Below, piece after piece: positions 1 through 17,395 of a stretch of 64,000 nucleotides of DNA (its first letter is position 1; each line of letters opens with the position of its first letter). This DNA is from Mangifera indica. Taxonomy: Eukaryota > Streptophyta > Magnoliopsida > Sapindales > Anacardiaceae. A program made the translations under genes and the position numbers. The notes under the pieces were generated by a model, which was not told the origin of the DNA, did not search any database, and saw only the letters and a list, made by a program, of their open reading frames with translations. The stretch covers positions 2,852,001-2,916,000 of the forward strand of contig NC_058153.1 in the NCBI RefSeq assembly GCF_011075055.1, written 5' to 3'.

Positions 1-929
1 TATTTCCACATATAATAAAATTATGCGTGCATAATTTTAAATATCTAATTGATATATGATTGTATGATTAAATAATTTTAAATTAATGATAAAATATTTT
101 TTAATAATACGATAATACGTCATCTTGAATATATATAATATTACTTGTCCAAACATTGGAATTATACCGGAAAATTAAATGTTCAAATTCAAAAAATATA
201 TTGGGATTAGCTGGTGGACCTTTTGTTAGAAAAATTTAAGAATATAAAATCTTATAAACCAACATAAAAAAAAAAAAAAATCGTTTTAGTTGGTAATAGA
301 TGACGGTGTTTTTATTAGGAAAGTAATGGTTCATATTTTCAATGCATTAGGCAAAAATGTAATATATGGTCTATGACTCTATGCCAAGGAAATGATGAAG
401 AGTAACTCTTTAATTAGTTTTTTTCTTTTCTTTTTTTTAAAATTAGATATCCTATTCAAATTGGATTATTTTTTTCGAAATTAAATCAATCATTTCGATA
501 GAATAAACATTAACTCTAGTAATCAACCCTACAATCATATAAATTAAGAATTTAATTTTAATATATTGTAAGAGAAAATTCATGAAATTTTCTCTTTTTG
601 TTACATTAATTACTTACTAATAGCTACAATAAAATATTAAATCATATTCACTGCAATTGGAATTCATATTCATGATCCTCTCTTTTCTTCACTCAATCCA
701 CCCATTCGTTGAAATGTTCGAATTCAATTCATTGTTCATTATAATCAGTTCAATTAAGGACAGAATTACAATCACAAAAATTGTCAATCTACGAATAGCC
801 TAGAAAAAAAAATTCAGAAATTGCCCATCTCTAGTCAGTTTACCTTACCAAGTTAAAGTCAGAAATGGCTGTATGCATGATTGTAAAGCTGATACATCAG
901 TTGAAACCTTGGAAAGGAAATGAAGACTT
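1..929. other. AT-rich intergenic DNA
   Basis: No coding region is supported here. The sequence is strongly AT-rich with homopolymer runs. About positions 41-155 hold one copy of a dispersed AT-rich repeat (core like atgattaaataattttaaa) that recurs at least eight more times in the window. From about 640 to 930 the base composition is more mixed; this may be the 3' side of the doubtful minus-strand gene that follows. Confidence 0.5.
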
Positions 930-1313
930 CTACCAGAAACATCTCAAAAAACTGATGAGAAAGTGGAGAAGGTAATTTTCTCGGTCGAGTAATTCGTGTC
1001 TCTCCAGCTGACTATTCTGAGGTAGCAGCTCGCTGTAGTAGAGCAGCGTTGTGACAGCGGCAGCAGGCTGACTTACCAGGGACGTTAGAAGCCTCACCAA
1101 TGCTCGGAACATCAAAGGCGTCAGAAACTGCAAATGGGTAAAAAAATTTATTAAGATGGAGTTAAGTAGAAAATCTGACTGACGCAAGCAATAAAACAGT
1201 GAAGGAGCTAGCATATATACCAACCATGGTTTTGGTGAATTAGGTGAAGAAGACCGAGAAAGATGTTGAAAATGGAGTTTTTGTCTTGAGAAGAAGAGAG
1301 GGCACTTGGGCAT
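930..1313 (-). CDS. Possible small minus-strand gene, unrecognised
   Basis: A 127-codon open frame on the minus strand begins MPKCPLFFSRQKLHFQHL, a Ser/Arg-rich, acid-poor start that would suit an organelle-targeting peptide. The middle looks intronic: a donor-like GTATAT just after the codons for KPWL (about 1223) and a TTTGCAG acceptor near 1132. The open frame runs through this, which is probably chance. After the acceptor the +2 shifted frame reads SDAFDVPSIGEASNVP, an acidic stretch ending at a good GTAAGT donor near 1078, so a spliced product in that frame is equally plausible. I do not recognise the protein. It lies upstream of two other minus-strand genes. Either a small real gene or noise; low confidence. 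Confidence 0.25.
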   Translation of the reverse strand: MPKCPLFFSRQKLHFQHLSRSSSPNSPKPWLVYMLAPSLFYCLRQSDFLLNSILINFFTHLQFLTPLMFRALVRLLTSLVSQPAAAVTTLLYYSELLPQNSQLERHELLDRENYLLHFLISFLRCFW

Positions 1314-1503
1314 TTGTGTTGTGTCGCTGCAGATCTTCAGCCAACAGTCAGAGCTACCCGTCCTTACACTAGAAAACTTGGAAGGAGGCAGCTAGTTGAA
1401 ACTATCAATAAAACCATTTGAAGTGCACATAGTATTTCCCAAAACTAACAATTAACCTGTGTGTGTTGGTTAGTTACTGTATAATTAAGGTAATTTTGGC
1501 TTA

Positions 1504-1700
1504 AAAATAAGGTCAAATGACTATTTCCCACCCAAAGTTAAAAAATAATAATTCTCACCTATCAAGTTTGAAAAAACTGATTTTCCATTCGTTATTGACA
1601 AGTATTTCTTTGATATTGATTTCATTTTTGCTTGTACGAAGTAAATTTCTTGAATATGCCTAATAAGAACCCAAAATGCATGACACACATAATGGGTTTG
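1504..1700. mobile_element. Remnant with MULE-type terminal sequence
   Basis: Starting near 1511 the sequence reads ggtcaaatgactatttccc followed by acccaaagtt. This closely matches the end of the foldback element at 41098-41774 and a further end at about 41818. The matching opposite terminus was not found nearby, so this is a truncated or diverged copy. No transposase is visible. Confidence 0.4.
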
Positions 1701-2099
1701 CACAAAATTTTACCTTGTGTGTTGCACAAGGTTTTTCATTTTTGTAATCTATGTGTAATCTATGTGGACCATAATGAAATTTTATCATACATGTTATGTC
1801 TAGGAGTTTATTAATATTACACCAAGCACAATGCGGGTCCAAGAGAAATTTTATATTATATAATACATAAGGGATTGATATATGTTTTATGTTTGGTTTT
1901 CTTTTTATTTTCCACCATCACCATGTGTAGCTTAAACAATATTTGTGAAATTTCAAGTTAGTTTTCATTTTAATTCTTAAAGGATTCATTTATATATTTT
2001 GTACTATCATTTTAACTCTTGGTTGGACATGAAGGGGAGGGAATGACCATGAAGGGTTACACAATGATTTACATTGGCAAGATAGAAAACACCAGTAAG

Positions 2100-2290
2100 A
2101 GTAATGTTATATGTACACATATTTGACACAGAATTTAAATATATAAATGATGTGTTATCATATGATTAGATATTATTTTATCTTTAATTTAAAATCATTT
2201 AATTATGTGATGACACATAATTTATATACTTAAATTATGTACTATAAATGTATATATATAATTTTATTAACACCGATAATATAACTAGAT
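2100..2290. mobile_element. AT-rich MITE copy
   Basis: This copy of the window's dispersed AT-rich repeat begins near gtaatgttatatgtacac and ends near atataattttattaacac, so its ends are roughly inverted. The interior has the recurring core atgattagatattattt and a second half that mirrors it (tgatgacacataatttatat). It is non-coding, short and roughly palindromic, as expected for a MITE. No clear target duplication was seen. Confidence 0.5.
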
Positions 2291-3094
2291 ATGACACACA
2301 AGATATTAGTTTAGTTATTGGATAAACATCTACATATTGACCATAGGCTCAAACTTATTCATATAATTATGAAACTAGAAAATGCCGTAAATGGGATGTC
2401 TCACAACATCAAAGACGATGATGAAGTGACATATGTATCATTACTCTTTCTAAGATGTCCCACTCGGTTTGTGCTTTATGACCATTATTTTGAAGCCAAT
2501 AAATATGCCTAGTAAAGTGTCTACCATAATTGGATCAACATGAAGAGGGTAATAGCAAACATGATATTAATGAGGATGATCTTGCGGAGGTGCCTGATAC
2601 CGAGTTATTGTCAAATGCAAAAGATGGGCTTCCCTTGTGCAGGAGAAAACCATCCTCAGTATCATAATTCTCACAAATGAATTTATACTCTTATAAAACA
2701 CTAATTTAGAAGTGAAACAGCTAGCAACATAATCAATCTTATGGTGATACACATATAGGTTCAGTTGATAATGTATATCTATCCATGTAGGGGAAAACAA
2801 CAGCTAAGCAGGGAATATATCAGCCTAAATTTCATTTTAAATTCTCTCTCCAAAGTAAAACATCTTATGCTACTGAAAATTCTAGCAAAATGGAAATTAA
2901 AGCCTCTATAGAAGCCTGCATTAAGTTCCAAGAACGGGTTTGACATATCCTTTCAGCACGAAAGAGGACCATCACCATAAACATTCTACTGTGATGATTA
3001 TGTCATCCACTTTCTACACACAGCACAGAAAGGAAGAAGTGATACCTCATGCTTATTGGCTACAATACCCAGCTCTGCCATCAAAAGAATACTA

Positions 3095-4012
3095 CTATTG
3101 ATTATCAGGCTTCTCTGTTTCTTCCTTCTCAGGATCTTCTTCTTCTTCTTCCTCTTCCTCTTTTTTCTCTTCCTCTTCTTCATCTTCTTCCGGAGGATCA
3201 CATGGCAATGGAGGCGGTAAAGGTGTTTTCATAGGGCTAAACTGCGGAAATATATCAGGTCTACGACCAGGTTTGGGCCTCTCCCACTCCTGCGTTATAA
3301 CCCATAACATACAGTAAACATGCATACCAGAAGTATAAATCCACTACAATCATTTTCAAACCATACAATCTTCTGGGAATTTCAAATCATTTTCATTTCA
3401 TGATAGATAATCGTCTATTCTGAAGCACAAGAAACAAAAATCTATCATTACACCATTAAGTTCACATTATAATCTGCCTAATTCCACTTCAATTAACAAG
3501 TCCTGAAAAATAGTTTGGATCATGTAATTTTCAAATCATAAAACAAACCCAAGTGGATAAATCTCTATATATTTTACTTGAGACAAATTTAATAACCAAA
3601 GATTTAAAGAAACCAGGCCTATCTCTCATCAAGAATCATGTCTTCAAATTACTATTCTTGTATAAATTAAGCCATAAAAACAAAATCAAACTTGTCGCGC
3701 CAATTAACCAATCAAGAAGCAAATAAAAAGGAAGTAGGAATTTGAATAACAGAATTGAATAAAAAAACTTACGATAGGGAAATCGAGAGGGTTGCGGCGA
3801 GTCAATTTCTCCTCCTCAGGTGCCATTCTCACCACCTGCCTCCACGCCCTCCGACTATTCAAATTCAGGCCATTGGAACCGAACATAGGCATCGATACAA
3901 GAGAGCAACTGCAACTTTGGCTCATTGAAGCTGACGAGAAGGGTCTAAATGGAGGGGCAATAGCTAGGGTTTTAGATGTAGATGCTGTAGATAGGCAGCA
4001 GAAGGATGCCAT
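3095..4012 (-). CDS. Conserved plastid-type protein with acidic C-terminal tail
   Basis: Two exons on the minus strand, 4012-3773 (80 codons) and 3289-3095 (64 codons plus TAA), give 144 residues. The donor is GTAAGT, the acceptor follows TTATAACGCAG, and the join is phase 0. Residues 1-60 are rich in Ser, Ala and Phe with few acids, like a chloroplast transit peptide. A conserved-looking core follows (MAPEEEKLTRRNPLDFPI, then EWERPKPGRRPDIFPQFSP). Residues about 112-142 are an almost uninterrupted Glu/Asp/Lys tail encoded by GAA/GAG repeats. I do not know the biochemical role. From memory, a protein of this type may correspond to Arabidopsis At3g24506, next to UBC37, which would fit the neighbours here. 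Function unassigned; gene structure fairly sure. Confidence 0.75.
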
Positions 4013-4748
4013 GAGTTCTTTAGCCGCCTCTCATTCTATAACAAAACAAGAGATTTTATCATATCAGCATAAATTCTGGGCCAAGCCTAGTCCAACTTAT
4101 CAAGCCCGTCTTCAAATGGGTTGTTGGATTAGGTCTTCTCTGGACCCAAGTACAAAAGAAATGCAGTGAGAGTCTTAAATAATTTTCTAATAGAAATTTG
4201 GTGAGTTTATGGTCAGAGAAAACTCACACGAAATAGTTTCAGTTATATTATAATGTGACCGTGACATAAGAGCAGTATGACGTTTCAAATTAGTAGAGAG
4301 AGGCTAAGTTCAAGTTCAAGTTTAGTTAAATTAAATTTTTAATTGGATTATTTTAATATATATTAATTAAAATCACAACATTTTAATTTATTTATATAAA
4401 AAATTTTTAAACTTTTATGTTTAAACTCAAAACTTGAAAATTAAAGTTTAATCTCGTTTAAATTAAATTTATTTTTAAATTAAAATAAATTCAATTTAAA
4501 TCTAATTCTATTGCAGCCACCTTTACCAAGTTTGATCAAAAGGGATCAAAGCTTAATTTCCCTGTATCAACATTAACATATTGAGTGATTGGTGATCACC
4601 AGGCAGACAACTGTCGGTGTAACAGCGATTTCTATTGTTGTTTCCACGTTATCTCCAAAATGAAAAGCGCCATTGAATGCGCTGTAAAGTGCAGTCCAAT
4701 CAACTAGCCAAATGACAACACACATGTTGATGGTCAGTTAAGAAGCAA
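4013..4748. other. Intergenic, with AT-rich repeat debris
   Basis: This gap separates two minus-strand genes and should contain the promoter of the plastid-type protein gene. About 4300-4510 holds a low-complexity stretch (aagttcaagttcaagttt and relatives), the same kind of repeat seen near 29.6, 37.3, 38.6 and 46.8 kb. No gene is seen. Confidence 0.45.
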
Positions 4749-7700
4749 TCACATATTTACTCTGTACTTCCCCATGCGTTTTCGCCCTAGCAGCTTGGAC
4801 CTCAAAACACCATCCCTCTCCTCCTCACTGTCTTCACTATCTAGCACAACAAGCACTTCAGATACTGGTGGTTCCACTGTTTTCTGTTGCTGAGTCTCCC
4901 CATGATCTTGATCTTTTTGCATCTCTTTTTCCTTTCTCGAGGACAAGAACTTAGATTTATCTGTGGAGAGGTTGTCCTTGAGTGAGAGTAAGCAGCTGTT
5001 ATTATCATTCCTATCTTGCAACAGGGTCAGAGGACCAAGAGACAATTTTCTACCAATTCCACTCTTAGTAGAAGAGCAGTGAGGACTTAAAAGAGGTTGT
5101 TTCCGAGGTGGAGCCGCATTCTCCTCATTATCCTTTTCAGGTCCTTGTGATGGCCCCTTGAACCCCAAAGAAAGCCTCTTGCCAAATGAAGATATCTTCT
5201 TGTAGTTCACCTTAGTAGAGCTATTTCCCATAGCATCGGTAACATCCTTACTAGGCTGTAATGCTATAGGCTGTGATTGGGAGGGTAATACCTGTGGCTG
5301 GATAAGAATTTTCTCATTATTATGATCTGGTTGGAATGTTTCCAAAGATCTCAATGTCCTTTCTTGGTCAATCTTGCACAAATGCTTCGAGCTCGTATTT
5401 ATGCAGTCACTCTTTAATTCACTGTTTCTATGATGATGAGGTTTTTCCTGACTAAAGTTGCTGGGCTGCAGCAAAGATGACCCTGAAGCAGTTGCAGAAA
5501 CGGTTTGAGGACTGCACAGAGGAGATTGATTTTGCAATACATTCTCCATGACACAACCGTCTTGCTTCAGAATCTGACAAGAGGATTCCAGAGATAGCTT
5601 CCGCCTGGTTCCACATAGTCTCTCATGTCTCAAATTACAGTCATCAAGAGTGAAACTTATATCCTTCCTTTTTCCTTCAGCGCCTATCTGGATTTGCAAA
5701 GACACAGAGAAATGGGACACCGAAAGTAATATTAAAACTTCTTTAGCATCCATCTGGCTTTCCAAAGAAAGAGAAAAATATGGGTGGGTGCTAAAAATTT
5801 ACCTCATTCAACTCAACATCATTGTCCCTAATTTGGCCTGAGCTTGAAGACTCCAGCGACAACTTCCAACTGATGCTATACGGATCGTTATGAGTTGAAA
5901 CTAATTCATTGACTTCGAGCCTTGACTCTTCTAATCCTCTAAATTCAGCCTGAGGTACGATATTCCAATATCAAATAAAAATCATATTTCACAAAAGCAA
6001 CATTAGACCAATTTCATGTCTATACCACACTTGAATTCAATTGTGTTTGAATGCCTTCAGTACCGCACTTATGCCCCGTCGCTCCTGCCCTTGCATACTT
6101 CTCAGTCATTAATTGTGCTTTTTGGTCAAAAGCCCGTCTGTTATATTTGTATTCCCTGCTCTGCGGATCCAGTCAAAACATATCATATGAAAAAGACCGT
6201 TCCACATTCAGAATTGTTGCCTATACAATCAATGGGTATAACACTAACTGCTTCACACATAAGCCCATCATCGGGATTTGGTTCACTCAGTAACAACCCT
6301 ATGCTAGTGAGCACAGTTGAGATGTTCAGGGATGGCTGCCATGCCCCCTGTTTAGATAAAAATAGCTTATCAAAAGCCAGATTTAAGATAGAATCAAAAT
6401 TTTATGATAAAAACAAATTGAACAGACAAAAAACATGCCCGAGAGTCTATGTGATTGAAAATTTTCAAATGACAATTAAAAAGTGACAACTCTAAACATT
6501 GTCAAGATATTGTCTGTTTATATGTATCTATCTTGATTTGAACTTAAGACTTTATTGAAAAGAAATCATAAGTACCAATTAGATTATTAGATTAATTGGA
6601 TCTCATAATTCAAATCTAAGAATAAAGTTTTAGATCTGAATCAAATCACGAGAGGTACACATAAACAAATAATATCTTAATAGTGAGTCAAATTGTTACA
6701 TAAAACCTCCCAATCCTGCAGATCATCAGTCAATTCAGTGGATGAATGTTGTCATAAGGAGAAATATTTTAATCTTCTGGTTACTTTTTAGTGCTAGTTC
6801 ATCAAAAAGAAATATCAGTGACTCTTACAAAGAGACGGAACAACTGAACCAAATCTGCACAAGCTCACAAAAACATAAACCTAGAATTTAAACTCAGATA
6901 TATAGGTGAACCAAATCTGTAATATGTAGGTCAGGCTTCCAGGGCCAAAACACAAACAGTATTTACAAAATTTAAGCATCCAACAGAAGCAATATGTCGA
7001 AGGTTGGGACTGCAGCAGTTAATTTTCCTTTTTGTTTGAATAAAACAACTTTGAATTCCATTTCAAGATACAACACTGAATTCTATGCTACCAAGTGCAA
7101 AAAAATGTTCACATAAGTATGGAAAGCCCTAGAAATTATAGCAAATTTAGTATTCCATTTTCCATTCCAACCGAGCACCTTGCTGCCTTTGAGTTACAAA
7201 CACCATCAAAGTCACAAATTTACTCTTGATTTCTATGCTTATAACTAGATGAAAATAATTGAGCTTTCTTACACATGGCATGGCAAAATTAACCAGAGTA
7301 TAACTCAAATATTAATAATTCGCAAAATAGTAATGGGATTCACTCACCTTTGGAGGAAGATTGAGAATATCAAGGCAAATTCGGCCACCATTGTCAATGT
7401 TAGGATGGTAAATAGGCGTAGCAAACGTCACACACGGAGGCTGAAACGGATACCTATTCATGATATTCATATCAGCAAACAATATTCATATCAAATTTCT
7501 ATAAACTCCAAAATAAAAATCATAATTTAAGAATACCTTTCAGGAATTTGAATTTTGATTTCAAAAACCCCTTTAGCATATACGGTTCCTTGAGGACCTT
7601 CAATATCTGCGACAACAGAAACGAATAAACCACATTATAAATTGAATGCTACAAGTAAGGGTAATCTAGAGGACAAGAGAAAGGGAATCGAACGGGCATG

Positions 7701-7829
7701 AATGGTGGATAGCGAGGTGAGGTCAGAGTCGACGGAGAGAAACGGAAAGGAGCAGCCAGGAGGCGGATCGCTGAGGAGAAGTTTTAGTTCCTTTTGCATT
7801 CGCAGATTTAGCCTCGCGGCTTGCGCCAT
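4749..7829 (-). CDS. UBC37: Ubiquitin-conjugating enzyme E2, UBC37 type
   Basis: Seven exons on the minus strand: 7829-7694, 7606-7537, 7453-7348, 6347-6249, 6160-6026, 5949-5803, 5687-4749. All introns are GT-AG and the sum is in frame, giving 543 residues. The start [19 protein letters not shown] matches the N-terminus I know for Arabidopsis UBC37 (At3g24515). The UBC fold covers residues 1 to about 160, with HPN at 85-87, the catalytic Cys at 95 (GRICLDIL), GAWQPSLN and [12 protein letters not shown]. It should accept ubiquitin from E1 and pass it to substrate or E3. The C-terminus, about 312 residues in the last exon, is long, polar and probably disordered. It has three RKLSL/KRLSLG-like repeats (near 260, 420 and 467) and a basic end (GRKRMGKYR), which may act in nuclear localisation or phosphorylation. 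Arabidopsis UBC37 is shorter (about 400 residues, from memory). Confidence 0.88.
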
Positions 7830-9093
7830 TTCGTAGGTTTTTTTCGCTTGTTCTTCGCAATTTACAGATTGGTTTGACGGTTGCTAAACTATTACAATGG
7901 GTTTTAAAAAGAGCGGGCGCTGGAAATTTCGAATTTCTTTAATCCCGCATCAGATTGCCCGGGAGTAGAGTTAACTTTATTATTATTATATTTTTGAAAT
8001 GAAATTTTCCTGTGGACCTGGTTCAGGCCGAGTACCAATCCTTGGTACTGGTCTCTCAACCCAAGCTCCGTACACTTGACTCGGCCAGGCCTGGCCCAAA
8101 CACCCCTACTTAAAAGCTGAACTAGTCTGGGCCCAGGCTTAGACCCGAACTTTTTCCCAAGTCTTAGATATAACAGGGGATTGTATTAAACTGACTCAAA
8201 CACAGTCCACCATACTAAGGGTCGGGTCATGCTTAGGTTTGTCAATTAATGGGTTTAATGGGTTGGCCTGACCCACAGACATGTTAAGACTTGCAACACA
8301 GCTCAAGACCATTGAGTCAAGAGTTTATAGATCAATCGTGACGTTATATATTTTTAATTTTAAATTATTTTTTAATGAGTCGTATTAAATCAATCTGTGA
8401 GTTTTACCATACGACTCCAACACAACCCACTTGGCTGTGGGCTTGACACGGTCTTCAATTTTACAAACTATACTCTCATAGGCCGTGTTAAAAATAGGGT
8501 GTCTAGACCGATCTGATCCCCTGTAGGCAAGCATTATGGAGTGGCCATGCATTAAGCGACGTGAAGATCGACAATTCTGCCCACCCACGCATGGAGCACT
8601 TGACACCTTCAGACCCAGCACAGGATGGGCCTCAAGCGCGCTTGCAACCCTGCTGTTCTTTAATCACGTGGTCCGGCACTCCAGTTTTCTTACCAGAAAT
8701 AAAGGATATTTGAAGACAAATATAATCTACTCTGTTCACTAATTCAAAAACAAGTAGGCCCAACCACGCGTCCTTTTCCCTCTATACTGACGGTACTGGC
8801 ACGCGCCTATCCTCTTGTTACTCACTACTGTTTAAACAACCATGCCTCGAGTGTTGCCCCGGTATTCCTTTTCAAAGTTTCAAAATCATTTCGCTTTCAA
8901 AATATCATTACGCTAAATCTAAAGAAATCCATTACAGCTTCTATTCTTTCTTTTTGGTATGTTTTTAGCTTTGTAATTTTGTAATTGTTTATAATGAAGT
9001 TTTGAAAGCTTTGTTCTGTACTGTGCGGCCGGCAATTGTTGTGTGAGTTTAGGGAGAGAGATACGAGTTTGATCGAAACTACAAAGAGAGAAA
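7830..9093. other. Divergent promoter region with old repeat
   Basis: This is the 1.26-kb gap between divergent UBC37 and kinesin-13B. About 8010-8530 is richer in GC and reads like old transposon or LTR debris (repeated gggcccaggc/ggcctgg/gggttggcctg phrases, no intact frame). From about 8750 to 9093 the sequence looks like promoter plus 5' leader of the kinesin: a pyrimidine-rich stretch near 8770-8790 and purine-rich gagagag runs just before the ATG. The short open frames at 8385-8742 are antisense to each other inside the repeat and are not supported as genes. Confidence 0.45.
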
Positions 9094-13555
<4,462 letters not shown>

Positions 13556-14030
13556 TTTATGAAAACCCTAGATTATGTCAATTGACCAATTGGAAGTGCA
13601 ATATGGTGGGAAGTTGAGATGAGGAATGGATTTCTTTTCTTGTGGATTTCTCCTTGTCACATGTGGAATGTTGACGTCTGCAGTGGATGTTTGGATTGAA
13701 TTATTTTTTTCTTTTGATCCACATTACTGTTACCTCAAGTCATTTGCTATCTTGACTTGTGAGGTAAACAATATATAAATGCGTTTGCAGATTGGCATCT
13801 CTTTGTAAAAGCTCAGCCGCAATGTAATTTTTAATCTTGGGTGATGTTTTCTTTCCATAATAGGCTTTGTCCTTGAGCCATGCCTAAACTTCTTGATGCA
13901 TTAGTTTGATGTTTATACAAACTGCTGCTCTGTATATTTAAGAAACAAAGCTCATTTCTTGTGCGGTTCTTTCATCTCCTCTGTACATAGCCCATGAACA
14001 CCAGTGCATCGTAACTCTTACGTGACTTGT
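13556..14030 (+). other. Probable 3' untranslated region of kinesin-13B
   Basis: This moderately T-rich, non-coding stretch follows the kinesin stop and fits a 3' UTR of 400-450 bp. T-rich upstream elements and ataatag/aatgtaat-type sequences occur near 13800-13870. The exact poly(A) site cannot be read from sequence alone. Confidence 0.4.
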
Positions 14031-17000
14031 TTGCTGTTTTCTATCTGCTTATAATTGAATTTATTTTAATGGTTCCTAGGAAGCGGCAGGTCGTCAAGAT
14101 TCAAGCTTCTCAGATTGGTCATGAAAGCTACTCAATTTTGTCGATTAGGCCAAGGTGTGCTGATAGACAAGTAAGTACAGACATTTATTTTGCCAATACA
14201 ATGAAAGCATTTACACCCATCAATTCTGAACAAATATTTTATCATCATACGTACATAAAGTATTAGGCATTACTTAATATTGAAATTAATATAATTTTTA
14301 TGCTAATTTGTGGACACGTGTTAACAAATTTATTGATAAAAATTAATAATATGATATTGAGTAGTGAGATTGAGTGCCAGCTGTTGCATAAAAAAACCAT
14401 GAATAATTGTATTGTTACAATCTCGGCTAACCAATGAAATGGTTCCAAGAGTCTCCCTGCCTTGGTATTGGATTTTGATAGAAACATTGTTCTAACCTTG
14501 CGAGGCTGATGGCACAGAAAACACATGAACCTAAACATTTGTGGTCTCAGTTTTTTCAAAATTTACTTGATGCTTAAAGAGAGTTGTCTCTTTCTTTTAT
14601 ATTTCGGACATTTGTACATTTTTATTGAATGTCCGCAGAATATGCCAACCTCCCAAAAGCCCACTTCAAAACCCCTTTATTAGCTTGATGATTTCATACT
14701 TCCTTATTTTTCTTTTTTACATTGAACTTAGTAGTCTCATTGAATCACAAAGCTACTCAAATGTTTTGAGAGTCCAGAAGTATATTTCACATTGTTATTA
14801 GTTTCTTCGAAAGTTATCTGATTGTCTATATAAATTAATTATTTTACAGATATATATTTGTGTAATTAATATTATACATATCTATTTTGAGTATATAAAT
14901 AATTATATATTTATGTATCTAATCATATGATTAGATATTATTATATTTTTAATTAAAAATTATTTAACTATATAATGATATATATAAATATGTATCAATT
15001 TATATATTTAAAGTTAATATATATAATTTTATTATATTAGTATATATCCCTGAATATTTTTCTGGGAAAAAAAAAAGAAAAAAGTGGTAAGAAACGCTCC
15101 ACTCATTTTTCTTCTTGTATAGAAGGCCTCTTGTATTTGGTGTACCCAAAGCAATGATGAGTTCGCCTGCCTTAATTATTGGAAAATGTTAGTTGGAACC
15201 AGGAAGGGCTAGCTGGGGACCTCTTGGAGTTAAACAGTCTTTCCATTTACACATGGCATGACCTTATCAAATATTTGTATTGAGTCACGACAAATAATAG
15301 GATGATACGAAACTTTCTTTTTCATTAATCGTAAACTTGTTTATTGTAGATAGGCGGCCGAAATTCACACACCTCACCAACCCAATAGTTCTTCTAAAGG
15401 AAAAAATGGTGGAAAATAATTTCGTTTTCTTCTGTAAACACCTTACTCTAACTAATATTATATGTATTTATTTTAAATATTTAATTAGATATTTAAATAA
15501 TATATTATTATATAATTAAATATTATTTTATTATTAATTTAAAATCAATCAATTATATAATAATACAGACTTTAAATATCTCATTGAGTATTCAAAATAG
15601 GACATATATGGTAGAAATCTACTCCACAACCTCTCAAAATAATTCAAACCAAACAACACTTCCTAACATCCTGAAAACCTTTAATGTGTCCTCACAAATT
15701 CGTCTGGAGCTTTAGGCAACAATACATACCTAACTTGGAGAGCTCAACTTACTGCCTTGCTTCATGGGTATGATTTGGTGGGATACATTGATGATCATAT
15801 TCTTCTCCACCAGACTCAGTCACGCAAGATGACAACGAAATCCTATAATGCAAAGTAGTTACGAAAATGATATAACCTTTTAGAGTTTTGTTTATTGTAA
15901 TCTTCCTTCATGATAGTTAATTGTGAGAATATGTTTGTGTTCTTAGACATCACATAGATATGGTCGATAAATGCTACCAAGTGGATGTACTTGTTGTAGC
16001 ATACAAGTCTTGAAGCAGTTAGTATGAGGTGTATGGCACAACATGAAGGAGAGTGAGGATTCTTTAATTCAAATCTCTAACTCATCCTCTTAGGCGACGT
16101 GAGCATCAAGAACTTTCTTGAGCCTTTGTAGTGGGATATTTCCTAAGTATTTTTAGCCATGTTAAGGAGATTGTGAACACGATTGAATATGTCAAGTCTC
16201 ACTCGTCTTACGTTTTATGTCTGGATAAAAAGTCTTTTATCCATATTTAAAGTAATTCTTTGTGCGGATAATATAACAAACATTAATTGTATAGCTTATC
16301 GCTTTCTTGACATTATATCCGTAAGTTTCAATTACAAAGATTTTACTCATAAAACAACGTATGTTGTCTTATGTTAATATTTTAGAATGAGTTGAGAGTG
16401 AGTTACTTATTTCATAAAATCGTGATAACATGTGTTCTTGTTTATAATTTTTTCCATGACTCAATTCTTTAGAACAAAAAAGAAGCACCATCCCACCTAA
16501 AGGAGGTACATTTAGGATGCAAATCAGAGTATAGATTTATATTTTTTTTTCCAGTTCAATCTTTATATATTTGTAAAGAAGGGTCTGGTAACTTATGATA
16601 GAACAAAGAAAACTTAATTATAAAATTAGTTAGTCTTAATCTTGTCCTAATCAAAGTCTTTGCAGTCCTTTTCTCCACCCAAACCTTGGACTCTGGCGAA
16701 AAAATTTTGAATTTTAGTATTCTTGTTTCAATAAAGTTACGTGTATTCACTTTTAATATATAAATAAGTATATAATTAATATGTATTATTGTATAATTGA
16801 GTAATTTTAGATTAAAGATAAAATAAAATTTAATTACGTATTGATACATAAATATATATTTATTTATATATTTAAAATTGATACGTATAATATTACTCTA
16901 TACATAAATAGATATATATTTAATATATATTATTATATGATTAGATAATTTTAAATTAAAAATAAAATAATACATATTTATATAAATTATATATTCAAAA

Positions 17001-17395
17001 TAGATTTATATTACTCTTCTTGATTACCTTAAAGTAATTATATTCAGAATCTAAATATATGACCCACAAATCCATGCAAATCTTGAGCATTCCACTTTAG
17101 TGGGGTTCTAAAGAGACTAAGATTGAGACAATTAACTGCATAAATATTATATACACTATATGAAGTCGGTTACCGTGAAAAAAAAATTATTGTAAAAGAA
17201 AAAAAAATCTGAGTCAACAAAATGATTAGTGGATTATCAATTGTATAAGTTGGAAGGTTATCAACCTTGGACCAACCAATCAGAGACTAACTTGGGGTCA
17301 AACATCAAAATGAAAGATCTAGATATAAGGCGTTTACTTGTGAATACGATGGCATTTGGCTAGAAGCAGCTGCTTAATTAGAAATAGATAAAGAG
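14031..17395. other. Gene-poor intergenic DNA with MITE copies
   Basis: No gene is supported. AT-rich copies of the dispersed MITE family lie at about 14850-15050, 15455-15605, 16735-16895 and 16885-17020; the last two abut or are nested. Between them is unique, gene-free sequence of ordinary AT content. A frame at 14027-14266 and a shifted reading of it (REAAGRQDSSFSDWS) are too short and unplaced to call. Confidence 0.5.

Noticed and set aside
3049..3234. Plus-strand frame over the plastid-type gene's last exon
   Set aside because: It is the antisense shadow of the GAA/GAG repeat exon and has no independent support.
14027..14266. Possible extra kinesin exon or small gene (RKRQVVKIQASQIGHES, or REAAGRQDSSFSDWS in another frame)
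   Set aside because: The kinesin has a complete C-terminus and stop at 13555; this lies 470 bp further on with no clear splice acceptor or family match.
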